Of a stretch of 64,000 nucleotides of DNA, positions 15,022-22,879 are shown in pieces. A program made the translations under genes and the position numbers. How positions within the stretch are numbered: position 1 is the first letter of the stretch; the number at the start of each line of letters is the position of its first letter. The stretch spans positions 310,001 to 374,000 of the forward strand of contig JACJYC010000003.1 in the NCBI GenBank assembly GCA_020636325.1, written 5' to 3'. This stretch comes from Lewinellaceae bacterium (GTDB taxonomy: Bacteria > Bacteroidota > Bacteroidia > Chitinophagales > Saprospiraceae). Below the pieces are notes generated by a model. The model made no database searches, was not told the origin of the DNA, and saw nothing but the letters and a program-made list of their open reading frames with translations.

Positions 15022-17151
15022 TCAATCCTCCACCAGTTCCGCCTGATGTTCGGCGATCAGCTGTTTCTGGATCTCATGCGGTACAGCGCTGTATTCGGAA
15101 AACTTGCGCGTGAACTTGGCCTTCCCCTGGGTCAGCGACCGCAAAGTTGAGGAATATTGGTACATCTCGGATTGCGGCACCTTGGCGATGATCTTCTGGT
15201 AATGTCCTTCCGCTGCCATCCCCTGGATGATGGCCCGCCGGGTTTGCAAGTCGCCCATGACCTCGCCCATGACGTCGTCAGCGCAGAGTACTTCCAGATC
15301 ATAGATCGGCTCCAGCAATTGCGGCGCAGCTTCGTTGAAGGCCTCTTTGAAGGCGTGCGTGGAAGCGAGCATGAACGCCATATCATTGGAGTCCACAGGG
15401 TGCATCTTGCCGTCGTAAATGCAGACGCGGATGTCCTGGCATCGACTGCCGGTCAGCGGGCCTTCTTCCATCTTCGACATGATCCCCTTCTTGATGGCGT
15501 TGGAATACTTGGCATCGATCGAACCGCCGACAATGCACCAGAAGAAGGCAAGTTTGCCTCCCCAGGGAAGGTCTTCAATGTCTGTGTTTTTAACGGTCAG
15601 TTCGGAAGGAGCAGGCATGCCGTCGTAATAAGGTTCGATCCGCATGTGGACCTCGGCAAACTGCCCGGCTCCGCCGGACTGCTTTTTGTGGCGGTACTGG
15701 GTATTCGCCATACGCGTGATGGTTTCACGGTAGGCGATCCGCGGGCGGATGAAGTCCATGGTAATGCCCTGTACCTTTTCGATCCGGTACTTGATCAGGT
15801 CGAGGTGGAGCTGGCCTTGTCCGTGGATCAGGGTCTGCTTCAGGACCGCCGATTGTTCGACGATCAGCGTCGGATCCTCTTCTTCGATCTGGTGCAGGGC
15901 TTTCATCAGCTTTTCCATATCCGACTTGCTGGGCGGCGAAACCGCGGTGCGGATCCTGGGCTCGGGGAAGTGCATGGGCTCGATCCGGCGGTCGTCGCCT
16001 TTGGAGTTGAGCGTATTGTTGGTATGGGAATTTTTAAGCTTGACGGTGACGCCGATATCGCCGGCGCGGAGTTCCTCCACCTGTTTGCGGTCCTTGCCGT
16101 TGGCAATGAACAACTGGCTGAAGCGCTCGGAGCCGCGGTTGTTGGCGTTGTAAAGGTCCTCACTGGGATGGAGGACGCCGGAATAGACTTTGAAATAGGA
16201 AACCATCCCGACCTTGGGTTCGGAAATGGTTTTGAAAATGAAGACGGAGCAGGTGCCGTCCTTGCTGTTGCAGGCCAGTTCGCCGCCGCCTTCCAGCGGT
16301 GCGGCCGGTCGGTCAGCCGGGCTAGGGCAAATGTCGTTGACAAAACCCATGATGCGGCCGCTGCCCATGTTCCGGGTCGAGGAACAGACCATGACCGGAA
16401 AGATCTGCTGGTGAGCGATGGCCGTGCGCAGGCCTTCCGCCAGTTCTTCTTCCGAAAGGGTGCCCTGATCAAAGTATTTTTCCATCAGGGTTTCGTCATT
16501 CTCGGCGGCAGCTTCGACGAGCGCGTTGTGCATTTCTTTGGCCCGGTCCATTTCGGCGGCGGGAATATCTTTCTTTTCCGGTTTGCCGCCGTCGGCCGGG
16601 AATTCGTACATCACCATGCGCAGCGCGTCGATGATGGCATTGAAGCCGAGCCCCTGGTTGAGCGGATACTGTACCGGGATGACCTTGGGACCGAAGCGCG
16701 CCTGCATTTGTTCCAGCGCCTGATCGTAATCGGATTTGTCATGGTCCACCTGGTTGATGACAAACATGGCGGGGGTTTCGAATTTTTCGACATATTCCCA
16801 GATCAGCTCTGTACCTACCTCAACGCCGTGGGCGGAGTTGATGAGCACGATGGCGGTGTCGGCAACTTTCAGGGAGGAAATGACTTCACCTACAAAGTCG
16901 TCAAAACCCGGAGTGTCGAGAATGTTGATCTTCGAATCCTTCCAGTTGGCGTGCATCAGGGTGCTGAAAATAGAGTTTCCGCGCTCCTTTTCGATATTGG
17001 TGTAATCGGAAACCGTATTCCCGTCCTGAACCGAACCTCTCCGGTCGATTTCATTGGATTCGAACAACATGGTTTCAGCAAAGGTGGTTTTTCCTGATCC
17101 GGAATGCCCCAACAAGGTGACATTCCGAACATTTTTTGTTTCGAAGGCCAT
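15022..17151 (-). CDS. Elongation factor G paralog (EF-G2-like)
   Basis: 709 residues, full EF-G length with GTPase, beta-barrel and RNA-binding domains III-V. The P-loop GHSGSGKTT is at 15-23 and the G3 motif DTPGFDDF at about 78. The G4 motif is NQVD (about 132) instead of NKxD, and the switch I segment reads RGNSIFS rather than RGITI. These features, and GHSGSGKT itself, fit the second EF-G type of Bacteroidota and other phyla rather than the main fusA product. The role may be ribosome translocation under special conditions or ribosome recycling. It is not in a str operon; neighbours are accD (convergent) and an aminotransferase (divergent). Confidence 0.85.
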   Translation of the reverse strand: MAFETKNVRNVTLLGHSGSGKTTFAETMLFESNEIDRRGSVQDGNTVSDYTNIEKERGNSIFSTLMHANWKDSKINILDTPGFDDFVGEVISSLKVADTAIVLINSAHGVEVGTELIWEYVEKFETPAMFVINQVDHDKSDYDQALEQMQARFGPKVIPVQYPLNQGLGFNAIIDALRMVMYEFPADGGKPEKKDIPAAEMDRAKEMHNALVEAAAENDETLMEKYFDQGTLSEEELAEGLRTAIAHQQIFPVMVCSSTRNMGSGRIMGFVNDICPSPADRPAAPLEGGGELACNSKDGTCSVFIFKTISEPKVGMVSYFKVYSGVLHPSEDLYNANNRGSERFSQLFIANGKDRKQVEELRAGDIGVTVKLKNSHTNNTLNSKGDDRRIEPMHFPEPRIRTAVSPPSKSDMEKLMKALHQIEEEDPTLIVEQSAVLKQTLIHGQGQLHLDLIKYRIEKVQGITMDFIRPRIAYRETITRMANTQYRHKKQSGGAGQFAEVHMRIEPYYDGMPAPSELTVKNTDIEDLPWGGKLAFFWCIVGGSIDAKYSNAIKKGIMSKMEEGPLTGSRCQDIRVCIYDGKMHPVDSNDMAFMLASTHAFKEAFNEAAPQLLEPIYDLEVLCADDVMGEVMGDLQTRRAIIQGMAAEGHYQKIIAKVPQSEMYQYSSTLRSLTQGKAKFTRKFSEYSAVPHEIQKQLIAEHQAELVED

Positions 17152-17403
17152 AATTCTAAGGTTTTACTTGAAGCAATCCTGCAGTAAAGAAATCGCAGTC
17201 GGGAAGGAAAAAGCGGGATAACAGCAGCCTTTTTCACTTCCCAATGAAATTAGGTTCTGCGCTGTAATATCCAAAATTAACGGCTATTCCGAAAGTTTTA
17301 AGCGAATTTTTTCCGGATTATTGCAAAGGGATTTTTGTCACTTTCCATATGCCGTTCCGGTGATTTTTTTCATCCGGCAGGCGGGAATTCAGTGCAGCCT
17401 ACT

Positions 17404-17411
17404 TATCTTTG
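17404..17411 (+). promoter_or_regulatory. -7 element of the class IV aminotransferase gene
   Basis: TATCTTTG, five bases before the ATG at 17417. No TTG at 19-21 bases upstream. The spacing predicts a leaderless transcript and argues against the in-frame ATG at 17321. Confidence 0.55.
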
Positions 17412-17416
17412 ACTGC

Positions 17417-18265
17417 ATGATTCAGTACCATTCCATTAACGGGCAGCTGGTCCCGGCTGCTTCTGCTGCGCTTCAAGTGAACGATCTGTCAATCCTGCGG
17501 GGATACGGCATTTTCGATTTTTTTGGGGTATTGTCGGGAGTGCCGTTGTTCTTTGATGACTACCTGGATCGCTTCTTCCGTTCTGCCGGCATCCTGGGTT
17601 TGAAACTTCCTTTTGACCGGCCGCAAGTGATCGGCGCCGTCCATGATGTTATCCGGGCCAACGACATGTCCGACGGGTATATCCGGCTGGAAGTCACCGG
17701 CGGCTATTCGCCCGACGGCTACAAACCCGGCACGGCAAACTGGATGGTCCTGGGCGCGCATCCCCCCAAACCTTCCGATAAACAATACGTTGACGGCATC
17801 CACCTGATGTTGTACCCGCACCAGCGGGAGTTGCCGGAAGCGAAATCCATCAATTACCTGACCGGTATCTTCCTCCTGCCCATGCTGGCGGAAAAAGGCG
17901 CCGATGCAGTGCTGTATCACGACAACGGATGGGTAAGGGAATCGGACCGGTCCAACTTTTTTATCGTAACCCGGGCAGGCGTTCTCGTGACCCCGCGCGA
18001 AAAAATACTGGCGGGCATCACCCGCAAAAAGGTGCTGGACCTGGCCGGGCCGTTGATGGCGACTGAAATAAGGGAGATTGCCGTGGAAGAATTGAAAGAA
18101 GCTGAGGAGGCTTTTATTACCAGTACGATAAAGGGTGTACTTCCGGTAAGCAGGATCGACAACCGCCCGGTCGGGGACGGCAGGCCGGGGCCGGTCAGCC
18201 GGGACCTGGGCCTGCGGTTCTCCGAACTGACCAGAAATTATATCCTACAAACGACGCAAGTATGA
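17417..18265 (+). CDS. Class IV PLP-dependent aminotransferase
   Basis: 282 residues of the branched-chain / D-amino-acid aminotransferase fold. The PLP lysine is Lys143 in EAKSINYLTG; the ESDRSNFFIV segment (175-184) and GITRKKVLDLA are typical of the family. Reaction: transfer of an amino group between an amino acid and a 2-oxo acid; members also include aminodeoxychorismate lyase. Substrate cannot be fixed by eye; the protein is shorter than IlvE enzymes. The start MIQYHSING follows the -7 element directly. Its stop overlaps the start of the HD/DUF5706 gene in ATGA, so the two are translationally coupled. Confidence 0.85.
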   Translation: MIQYHSINGQLVPAASAALQVNDLSILRGYGIFDFFGVLSGVPLFFDDYLDRFFRSAGILGLKLPFDRPQVIGAVHDVIRANDMSDGYIRLEVTGGYSPDGYKPGTANWMVLGAHPPKPSDKQYVDGIHLMLYPHQRELPEAKSINYLTGIFLLPMLAEKGADAVLYHDNGWVRESDRSNFFIVTRAGVLVTPREKILAGITRKKVLDLAGPLMATEIREIAVEELKEAEEAFITSTIKGVLPVSRIDNRPVGDGRPGPVSRDLGLRFSELTRNYILQTTQV

Positions 18266-19410
18266 GCCTGACCCTGGAAGCAGCGCAATTTGTTGAACAA
18301 CGGCTGACCAGCCGGTTGACCGAGGACCACAGATACCATAACTGGCCCCATACCATGGCCGTACGGGAAGCCTGTGGGTTTCTCGGAGTGCAAACCGGGC
18401 TTTCACCGGACGATCTGGAAGTGCTGGACCTGGCAGCCTTATTCCATGATATCGGATTTATTGAAACCTACAGAGGGCACGAAGCCGTCAGCCGGGAAAT
18501 AGCGGGCGATTTCCTGACCTCCAGGGACTATCCCGCCGACAAACTGGAAAAGGTGCTGGCCTGCATCGATTCCACCCAACCCAGCGCCGACCCGTCGAAT
18601 CAGCTGGAAGCGATCATCAAGGATGCCGACCTCAGCAATCTGGCCCGTACGGACTATCTGTCGTCGTTGAACAACCTCCGCATGGAGTGGGAACTGCTCT
18701 GCAATGAGTTTTATTCGGATCGGGAATGGTTCAAGCTGAATTACAAATTCCTCAAAGCCCACCAGTATTATACCGATGCCGCTAAGTCGAGCTATGACGA
18801 ACAACTCAAAATAAACCAAAAGGTCTTAAAGAAAATGTCGAAAGGCGAGCAACAAAAAGAGTCGGGGGATGTCAGCCGCCTGGCCTCCAGCAAAAGTGCG
18901 CAGATGATGTTTAAGACATCCCTTCGCAACCACCTTGATCTGAGCAATCTGGCAGATAACAAGGCCAATATCATGCTGAGCATCAATGCCCTGATCATCA
19001 CCATCGCCATGCCGCTGGCCGTGTCTTATATCAAGGCGCAGCCTTATCTGCTTTATCCGGCTGTCTGCCTGCTGGCTACCTGCCTTTGTTCCATGATATT
19101 CGCAACGCTGGCTACGCGGCCCATTCGCATGTCCGGTTATACCGAACTGGAAAACATCAAGGCCGGCCGGTCCAACCTCTTCTTTTTCGGCAACTTCTAC
19201 AAAATGAGCTACAACGAATACCAGACCGGCATGCAACACGTGCTGGAACAGGAGGAAAGGCTGGAGGATTCCGTCATGCGCGACCTATACTTCCTGGGCA
19301 GGTCCCTGGGGATGAAGTACAGCCAGTTGCGGATCTGCTACAATGTTTTCATGTCCGGCGTGATCCTTTCCGTCCTTGTATTCGGAATTGCTTATCTGCT
19401 GTATGATTAA
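18262..19410 (+). CDS. HD-domain phosphohydrolase fused to Pycsar-effector-like membrane domain (DUF5706)
   Basis: 382 residues. The N-terminal part is an HD domain: His26/His30 in YHNWPH, His62-Asp63 in FHDIGF, and Asp121/Asp123 in KDADLS, the metal ligands of nucleotide phosphohydrolases and phosphodiesterases. A helical linker (about 140-210) leads to a C-terminal domain with ADNKANIMLSIN (231-242), two adjacent membrane helices (about 239-282), a long intracellular segment and a last helix at 358-381. This matches the membrane effector domain of Pycsar anti-phage systems, where cyclic CMP or UMP triggers membrane damage. No nucleotide cyclase is adjacent. The start overlaps the aminotransferase stop by four bases. 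Defence function is inference; a housekeeping role is possible. Confidence 0.75.
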   Translation: MSLTLEAAQFVEQRLTSRLTEDHRYHNWPHTMAVREACGFLGVQTGLSPDDLEVLDLAALFHDIGFIETYRGHEAVSREIAGDFLTSRDYPADKLEKVLACIDSTQPSADPSNQLEAIIKDADLSNLARTDYLSSLNNLRMEWELLCNEFYSDREWFKLNYKFLKAHQYYTDAAKSSYDEQLKINQKVLKKMSKGEQQKESGDVSRLASSKSAQMMFKTSLRNHLDLSNLADNKANIMLSINALIITIAMPLAVSYIKAQPYLLYPAVCLLATCLCSMIFATLATRPIRMSGYTELENIKAGRSNLFFFGNFYKMSYNEYQTGMQHVLEQEERLEDSVMRDLYFLGRSLGMKYSQLRICYNVFMSGVILSVLVFGIAYLLYD

Positions 19411-19465
19411 TTTGAGGTCAGGGTAAAAAAATAATGGAAAAAGGAGTTTTATCAAAAGAAATAAT

Positions 19466-19473
19466 TACCTTTG
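19466..19473 (+). promoter_or_regulatory. -7 element of the rpsF-rpsR-rplI promoter
   Basis: TACCTTTG, 34 bases before the rpsF ATG. Upstream only a TTTT run (19447-19450) could act as -33. Confidence 0.55.
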
Positions 19474-19507
19474 CGACCGTTTTTTTCAAAACCTATATGT
19501 CTGATTT

Positions 19508-19996
19508 ATGAGCAATTACGAAATTACGTTCATCGTCGATCCAGTGCTGTCGGGCGATGAAATCAAAGGGACAGCTCAGACGTATGTCGATCTCCTTCAG
19601 AACGAAGGGTGTGTGATCGTTCATGTGGATGAGATGGGCTTGCGCCAATTGGCGTACCCTATCAACAAGCGCAGTTCGGGAATTTATTATTGTGTCGAGT
19701 TCCAAAGTGAAACAGGCGGCGTCATCGACCAGATGGAGCTGGCCTTCCGCCGCGACGAGCGGATCATGCGTTATCTGACGCTTAAGCTGGACAAGTACGG
19801 CGTCAAGTACAATGATGACAAGCGGAAGGGTTTGATCGGCAAGAAGAAAAAACAGGCCCAGCCGGCCTCTGTAACGCCGCGGACGGAAAAACCGAAGCCC
19901 GCACCCGTTGAGAGCGCTCCTCCTGTTCAGAAAGCCGCTCCGGTCGCAGCAGCCGCTCCGGTTGCTCCGGTTGTCGCCAAGGAAGAAGAAGAATAA
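19508..19996 (+). CDS. rpsF: 30S ribosomal protein S6
   Basis: 162 residues; the S6 core (YEITFIVDP ... VDEMGLRQLAYPINKRSSGIYY ... DERIMRYLTLKLDKY) fills the first 95 or so. S6 pairs with S18 on the platform of the small subunit. The remaining 65 residues are a basic stretch (KKKKQ) and an Ala/Pro/Val-rich tail ending in Glu residues, longer than in most bacteria, probably disordered. First gene of the rpsF-rpsR-rplI operon, 27 bases from rpsR. Confidence 0.96.
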   Translation: MSNYEITFIVDPVLSGDEIKGTAQTYVDLLQNEGCVIVHVDEMGLRQLAYPINKRSSGIYYCVEFQSETGGVIDQMELAFRRDERIMRYLTLKLDKYGVKYNDDKRKGLIGKKKKQAQPASVTPRTEKPKPAPVESAPPVQKAAPVAAAAPVAPVVAKEEEE

Positions 19997-20023
19997 GTTT
20001 GATTACACAAAAAGCAATTCACC

Positions 20024-20293
20024 ATGGCTACGTCCAGAGATGATATTAAATTCCTAAGCAATCCCAAGATCGGCCAGAAGCGCAAAAAATACTGCCGCTT
20101 CCGCAAATTCGGTATCAAATATATCGACTATAAGGATGCCGATTTCCTCACGCAGTTTTTGAATGAACAAGGCAAAATTCTCCCCCGCAGGATCACGGGC
20201 AACTCCCTGAAATACCAGCGCAAGGTCTCTACGGCCATCAAGCGGGCCCGCCACCTGGCTATTTTGCCTTATGTAACGGACCAGCTGAAATAA
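20024..20293 (+). CDS. rpsR: 30S ribosomal protein S18
   Basis: 89 residues, basic. Core segments KKYCRFRKFGIKYIDYKD, FLNEQGKILPRRITG and KYQRKVSTAIKRARHLAILPY define S18, which binds 16S rRNA with S6. Middle gene of the S6-S18-L9 operon. Confidence 0.97.
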   Translation: MATSRDDIKFLSNPKIGQKRKKYCRFRKFGIKYIDYKDADFLTQFLNEQGKILPRRITGNSLKYQRKVSTAIKRARHLAILPYVTDQLK

Positions 20294-20331
20294 GCGGTTC
20301 CCAATTTTTAATTGCGTTAAATTGAATTGAC

Positions 20332-20778
20332 ATGGAAATTATTCTTTTGGAAGATATCGAAAAAGTCGGGGAAAAGCATTCCATCGTTAAAGTTCGCGAT
20401 GGCTACGGCCGCAATTATTTGATCCCCAAAGGCATGGCAATCGTTGCCAACAAAAGCAACCGCAATCAACTCGACAGCATGAAGCGCCGGGAAGCTGCGG
20501 TTGAAGCCAAGTTCATCGCCGAATACCAGGCTATTGCCGACCTGCTGAAAGGCAAAATGCTCAAGGTGGGCGCCAAAGCCGGTACCAGCGGCAAAATCTT
20601 CGGCAGCGTTACCAACGTACAGGTTGCCAACGCCCTGAAAGAACAATTCAGCGTTGAAATTGACCGCCGGAAAATTATTATGGATGACGATATCAAGGAA
20701 CTCGGCAACTACAAAGTGGTCCTTGATCTCCACAAATCCCTCAAACCGGAAGTGGATATCGAAGTGTTCGCCGAGTAA
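20332..20778 (+). CDS. rplI: 50S ribosomal protein L9
   Basis: 148 residues. The N-terminal domain MEIILLEDIEKVGEKHSIVKV and the GYGRNYLIPKGMA signature (about 24-36) are followed by the long connecting helix and the C-terminal rRNA-binding domain (TSGKIFGSVTN). L9 binds domain V of 23S rRNA near the L1 stalk. Last gene of its operon, 38 bases after rpsR, and followed by a long hairpin. Confidence 0.97.
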   Translation: MEIILLEDIEKVGEKHSIVKVRDGYGRNYLIPKGMAIVANKSNRNQLDSMKRREAAVEAKFIAEYQAIADLLKGKMLKVGAKAGTSGKIFGSVTNVQVANALKEQFSVEIDRRKIIMDDDIKELGNYKVVLDLHKSLKPEVDIEVFAE

Positions 20779-20797
20779 TCCGCGAATATAAACCGAC

Positions 20798-20861
20798 TTT
20801 CTGCAGATCTCGCATCGTGTACGGAAATGCCTGTTTCCTTGTCCGGCGAGATTTGCAGAAA
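20798..20861. terminator. Long branched hairpin after rplI
   Basis: Sixteen-base arms at 20798-20813 and 20846-20861 pair with a single G-T mismatch; the 32-base loop contains a second stem GGAAA (20823-20827) / TTTCC (20834-20838). It lies between convergent genes and has no T-tract. Likely a bidirectional terminator or RNA-stabilising structure. Confidence 0.6.
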
Positions 20862-20917
20862 TCCCAAGTCCTGCCCGCTGATCGGAATCTTTTACCTCAT
20901 CGCCCGATCTTTCTGAC

Positions 20918-21403
20918 TCAATCCTTCCATTCCAGTTTGATCCTGAGCAAAACGCCGTCCTTTTCCCAGGTCAACGTATTTTGACCGGCGTCGATGGCTG
21001 GAGACAAAACAATGCTTCCGATCAGATCGTTTTCTGTTATGCTGTCGTAATCATACAGGCAGATGGCGTAGGTCTGCGTCAGGTCATTGATCACAAAGCC
21101 CGGGGAAAACTCCGCCGTTCCATGTAACTTCAGGTTCTCGATCCTTCTGGAAGGATTGCTGTACATGATTTTTTTGGCGGTCACATTTTTAATGACAAAG
21201 TAGACGTCCGGGAGATAACCTCCCCAGTAGTTGTCCCACCGTCGCCCGTCGGTTTTGAGCTCGGGAAACTTGAGAAGCTGGATATTGCTGATAATCACTC
21301 TTTTGTTGCCCGATTCCGTGCTTTGCCCCGCAGTGGAGAACGAAAGCAAAATACAGGCAGTTGCGGCGAAGATCAACGGACCAAGGGTGTTAGCAAGTCG
21401 CAT
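20918..21403 (-). CDS. Secreted protein with C2-like domain
   Basis: 161 residues from the ATG at 21403, with a signal peptide ending near AGQ (residues 25-27). The rest resembles a C2 calcium/lipid-binding beta-sandwich: LPDVYFVIKN (64-73), then CLYDYDSITENDLIGSIVL (115-133), where Asp66, Asp118, Asp120 and Asp126 would be the loop ligands, and a terminal LRIKLEWKD strand. C2 domains bind membranes or proteins; exported bacterial ones are not well characterised. Convergent with rplI and divergent from the DUF3089 lipoprotein. Domain call is from motif reading only. Confidence 0.55.
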   Translation of the reverse strand: MRLANTLGPLIFAATACILLSFSTAGQSTESGNKRVIISNIQLLKFPELKTDGRRWDNYWGGYLPDVYFVIKNVTAKKIMYSNPSRRIENLKLHGTAEFSPGFVINDLTQTYAICLYDYDSITENDLIGSIVLSPAIDAGQNTLTWEKDGVLLRIKLEWKD

Positions 21404-21545
21404 AAGTATGATAGTTAGTGATAAAGGTCCTGCGATAGAATAAAATGAAATCCCGCGTGAAAAAATTGCGCAGCGTCTTTGAAATTCGCTGCACCTGAGC
21501 GCCGGACGCCTGAAATACAACATTTTTACATCCAAAATAATTTCC

Positions 21546-22586
21546 ATGATCACCAGAATTGGCCTTTTATTCCTGCTGGCCGGAGTCGCCATGTCGTGCG
21601 CCGTAAGACCCAAAGACGATTACAGAAGCCAAAGCCAACCCGGCTCGCCGGATTACAGCCGGCTTGCCGCATGGGCTTCCCATCCGGACCTTGACGATCC
21701 TGCCGACCGGATCCCGGACCCTGAATTGCCCGACCGGCAAATGACCTCCGGGGTGGATGTCTTTTTTATCCATCCGACAACCTATACCGGCGATCGCGGT
21801 CAAAACCTTTGGAATGCACCCGTTGACGATGAAAAACTGAACCGGAAAACGGATAAATCGACCATCCTCTATCAGGCCAGCCTCTTCAACGGCGCCGGCA
21901 GGATATTCGCCCCGAGGTACCGCCAGGCCCACCTCAATGCCTATTTCACCCAGGATAGGCAATCCGCAAACAACGCTTTCGATCTGGCCTATTCCGATGT
22001 GAAATCCGCTTTTGAATACTACCTGGCGCACTTCAACAACGGCAGACCGTTTATCATCGCATCCCACAGCCAGGGCACAACCCACGGCATTCGCCTGGTC
22101 AGGGAACTGATCGACGGAAAGCCGCTGCAGCAACAGCTGGTCGCCGCGTACCTGGTCGGTATGCCGGTTGAAAAAAATGCGTTCGAACAAATCCCGCCCT
22201 GCGGGAAGCCCGACCAGACCGGGTGTTTTGTGAGCTGGCGGACCTATAAAAAGGGGTATACCCCGCCCGAATACATACCGATGGACGACCAATTGGCGGT
22301 TGTCAACCCATTGACATGGGATACTACGGCCGTCGAAGCGCCGAAGGCTTTGAACCGCGGAGCAGTGGTCGGAAAGTTCTCCAGGGTCATCCCGGGGGTG
22401 ACCGACGCCCAAATCCACGAGGGAATCCTTTGGGCTTCAAAACCGAAGTTTCCGGGGAGCTTCCTGATTACCAGAAAAAACTACCATATCGGCGATTACA
22501 ACCTCTATTACCTGAATGTAAGGGAAAACGCTGCGGATAGGGTGGCGGCCTTTATGAAGAACAATGCAACGGCCGGCGGGAAATAA
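21546..22586 (+). CDS. DUF3089 alpha/beta-hydrolase-like lipoprotein
   Basis: 346 residues. The start MITRIGLLFLLAGVAMSC gives a lipoprotein signal with Cys18. The DVFFIHPTTYTG segment, the FAPRYRQAHLNAYF segment and the ASHSQGTTHG nucleophile elbow (about 174-183) are typical of DUF3089, a lipase-like alpha/beta hydrolase family; the Ser of SHSQG would be the nucleophile. Substrate unknown. Probably anchored in the periplasmic or outer leaflet. Monocistronic, followed by a strong hairpin. Confidence 0.8.
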   Translation: MITRIGLLFLLAGVAMSCAVRPKDDYRSQSQPGSPDYSRLAAWASHPDLDDPADRIPDPELPDRQMTSGVDVFFIHPTTYTGDRGQNLWNAPVDDEKLNRKTDKSTILYQASLFNGAGRIFAPRYRQAHLNAYFTQDRQSANNAFDLAYSDVKSAFEYYLAHFNNGRPFIIASHSQGTTHGIRLVRELIDGKPLQQQLVAAYLVGMPVEKNAFEQIPPCGKPDQTGCFVSWRTYKKGYTPPEYIPMDDQLAVVNPLTWDTTAVEAPKALNRGAVVGKFSRVIPGVTDAQIHEGILWASKPKFPGSFLITRKNYHIGDYNLYYLNVRENAADRVAAFMKNNATAGGK

Positions 22587-22588
22587 AA

Positions 22589-22610
22589 AGGCGGCGATAA
22601 ATCGCCGCCT
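22589..22610 (+). terminator. Hairpin terminator of the DUF3089 gene
   Basis: Perfect ten-base arms AGGCGGCGAT (22589-22598) and ATCGCCGCCT (22601-22610) around AA, three bases after the stop codon. GC-rich and stable, with only a weak T-rich tail. Confidence 0.7.
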
Positions 22611-22832
22611 GCACTTTAAGTTTCATACACTGTTAAATCCAGCCTATAATTTAGAAACGACTTGAAAGATATAATCAACAAACAGCAAAAAGGTTTATTG
22701 ATCTTCAAACAAGGAAAAATATTTTGATTTTTTGAAATTTTATTTGTTAAAGATAAGCCGAATACTTATTGCACACAAGTATATTTTGTTTCCGGGGGGG
22801 ATAAGAATTCCCGCAAACGGATGCGCAAACGG

Positions 22833-22860
22833 TTGCGGTGGAAAAAAAGTTGTACATTGG
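22833..22860 (+). promoter_or_regulatory. Possible promoter of the LacI-family gene
   Basis: TTG (22833-22835), 17-base spacer, TACATTGG (22853-22860), one mismatch from TAnnTTTG, 19 bases before the ATG at 22880. The AT-rich 220 bases upstream (22611-22832) hold no gene I can see. Confidence 0.4.
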
Positions 22861-22879
22861 GACCAGGAATGCAGGAAAG

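Noticed and set aside
15157..17097. 646-codon plus-strand open frame opposite the EF-G gene
   Set aside because: Antisense to a clear EF-G reading frame; no recognisable domain.
18262..19410. Complete Pycsar anti-phage operon
   Set aside because: No nucleotide cyclase is adjacent; neighbours are an aminotransferase and ribosomal protein genes, so only the effector-like domain can be claimed.
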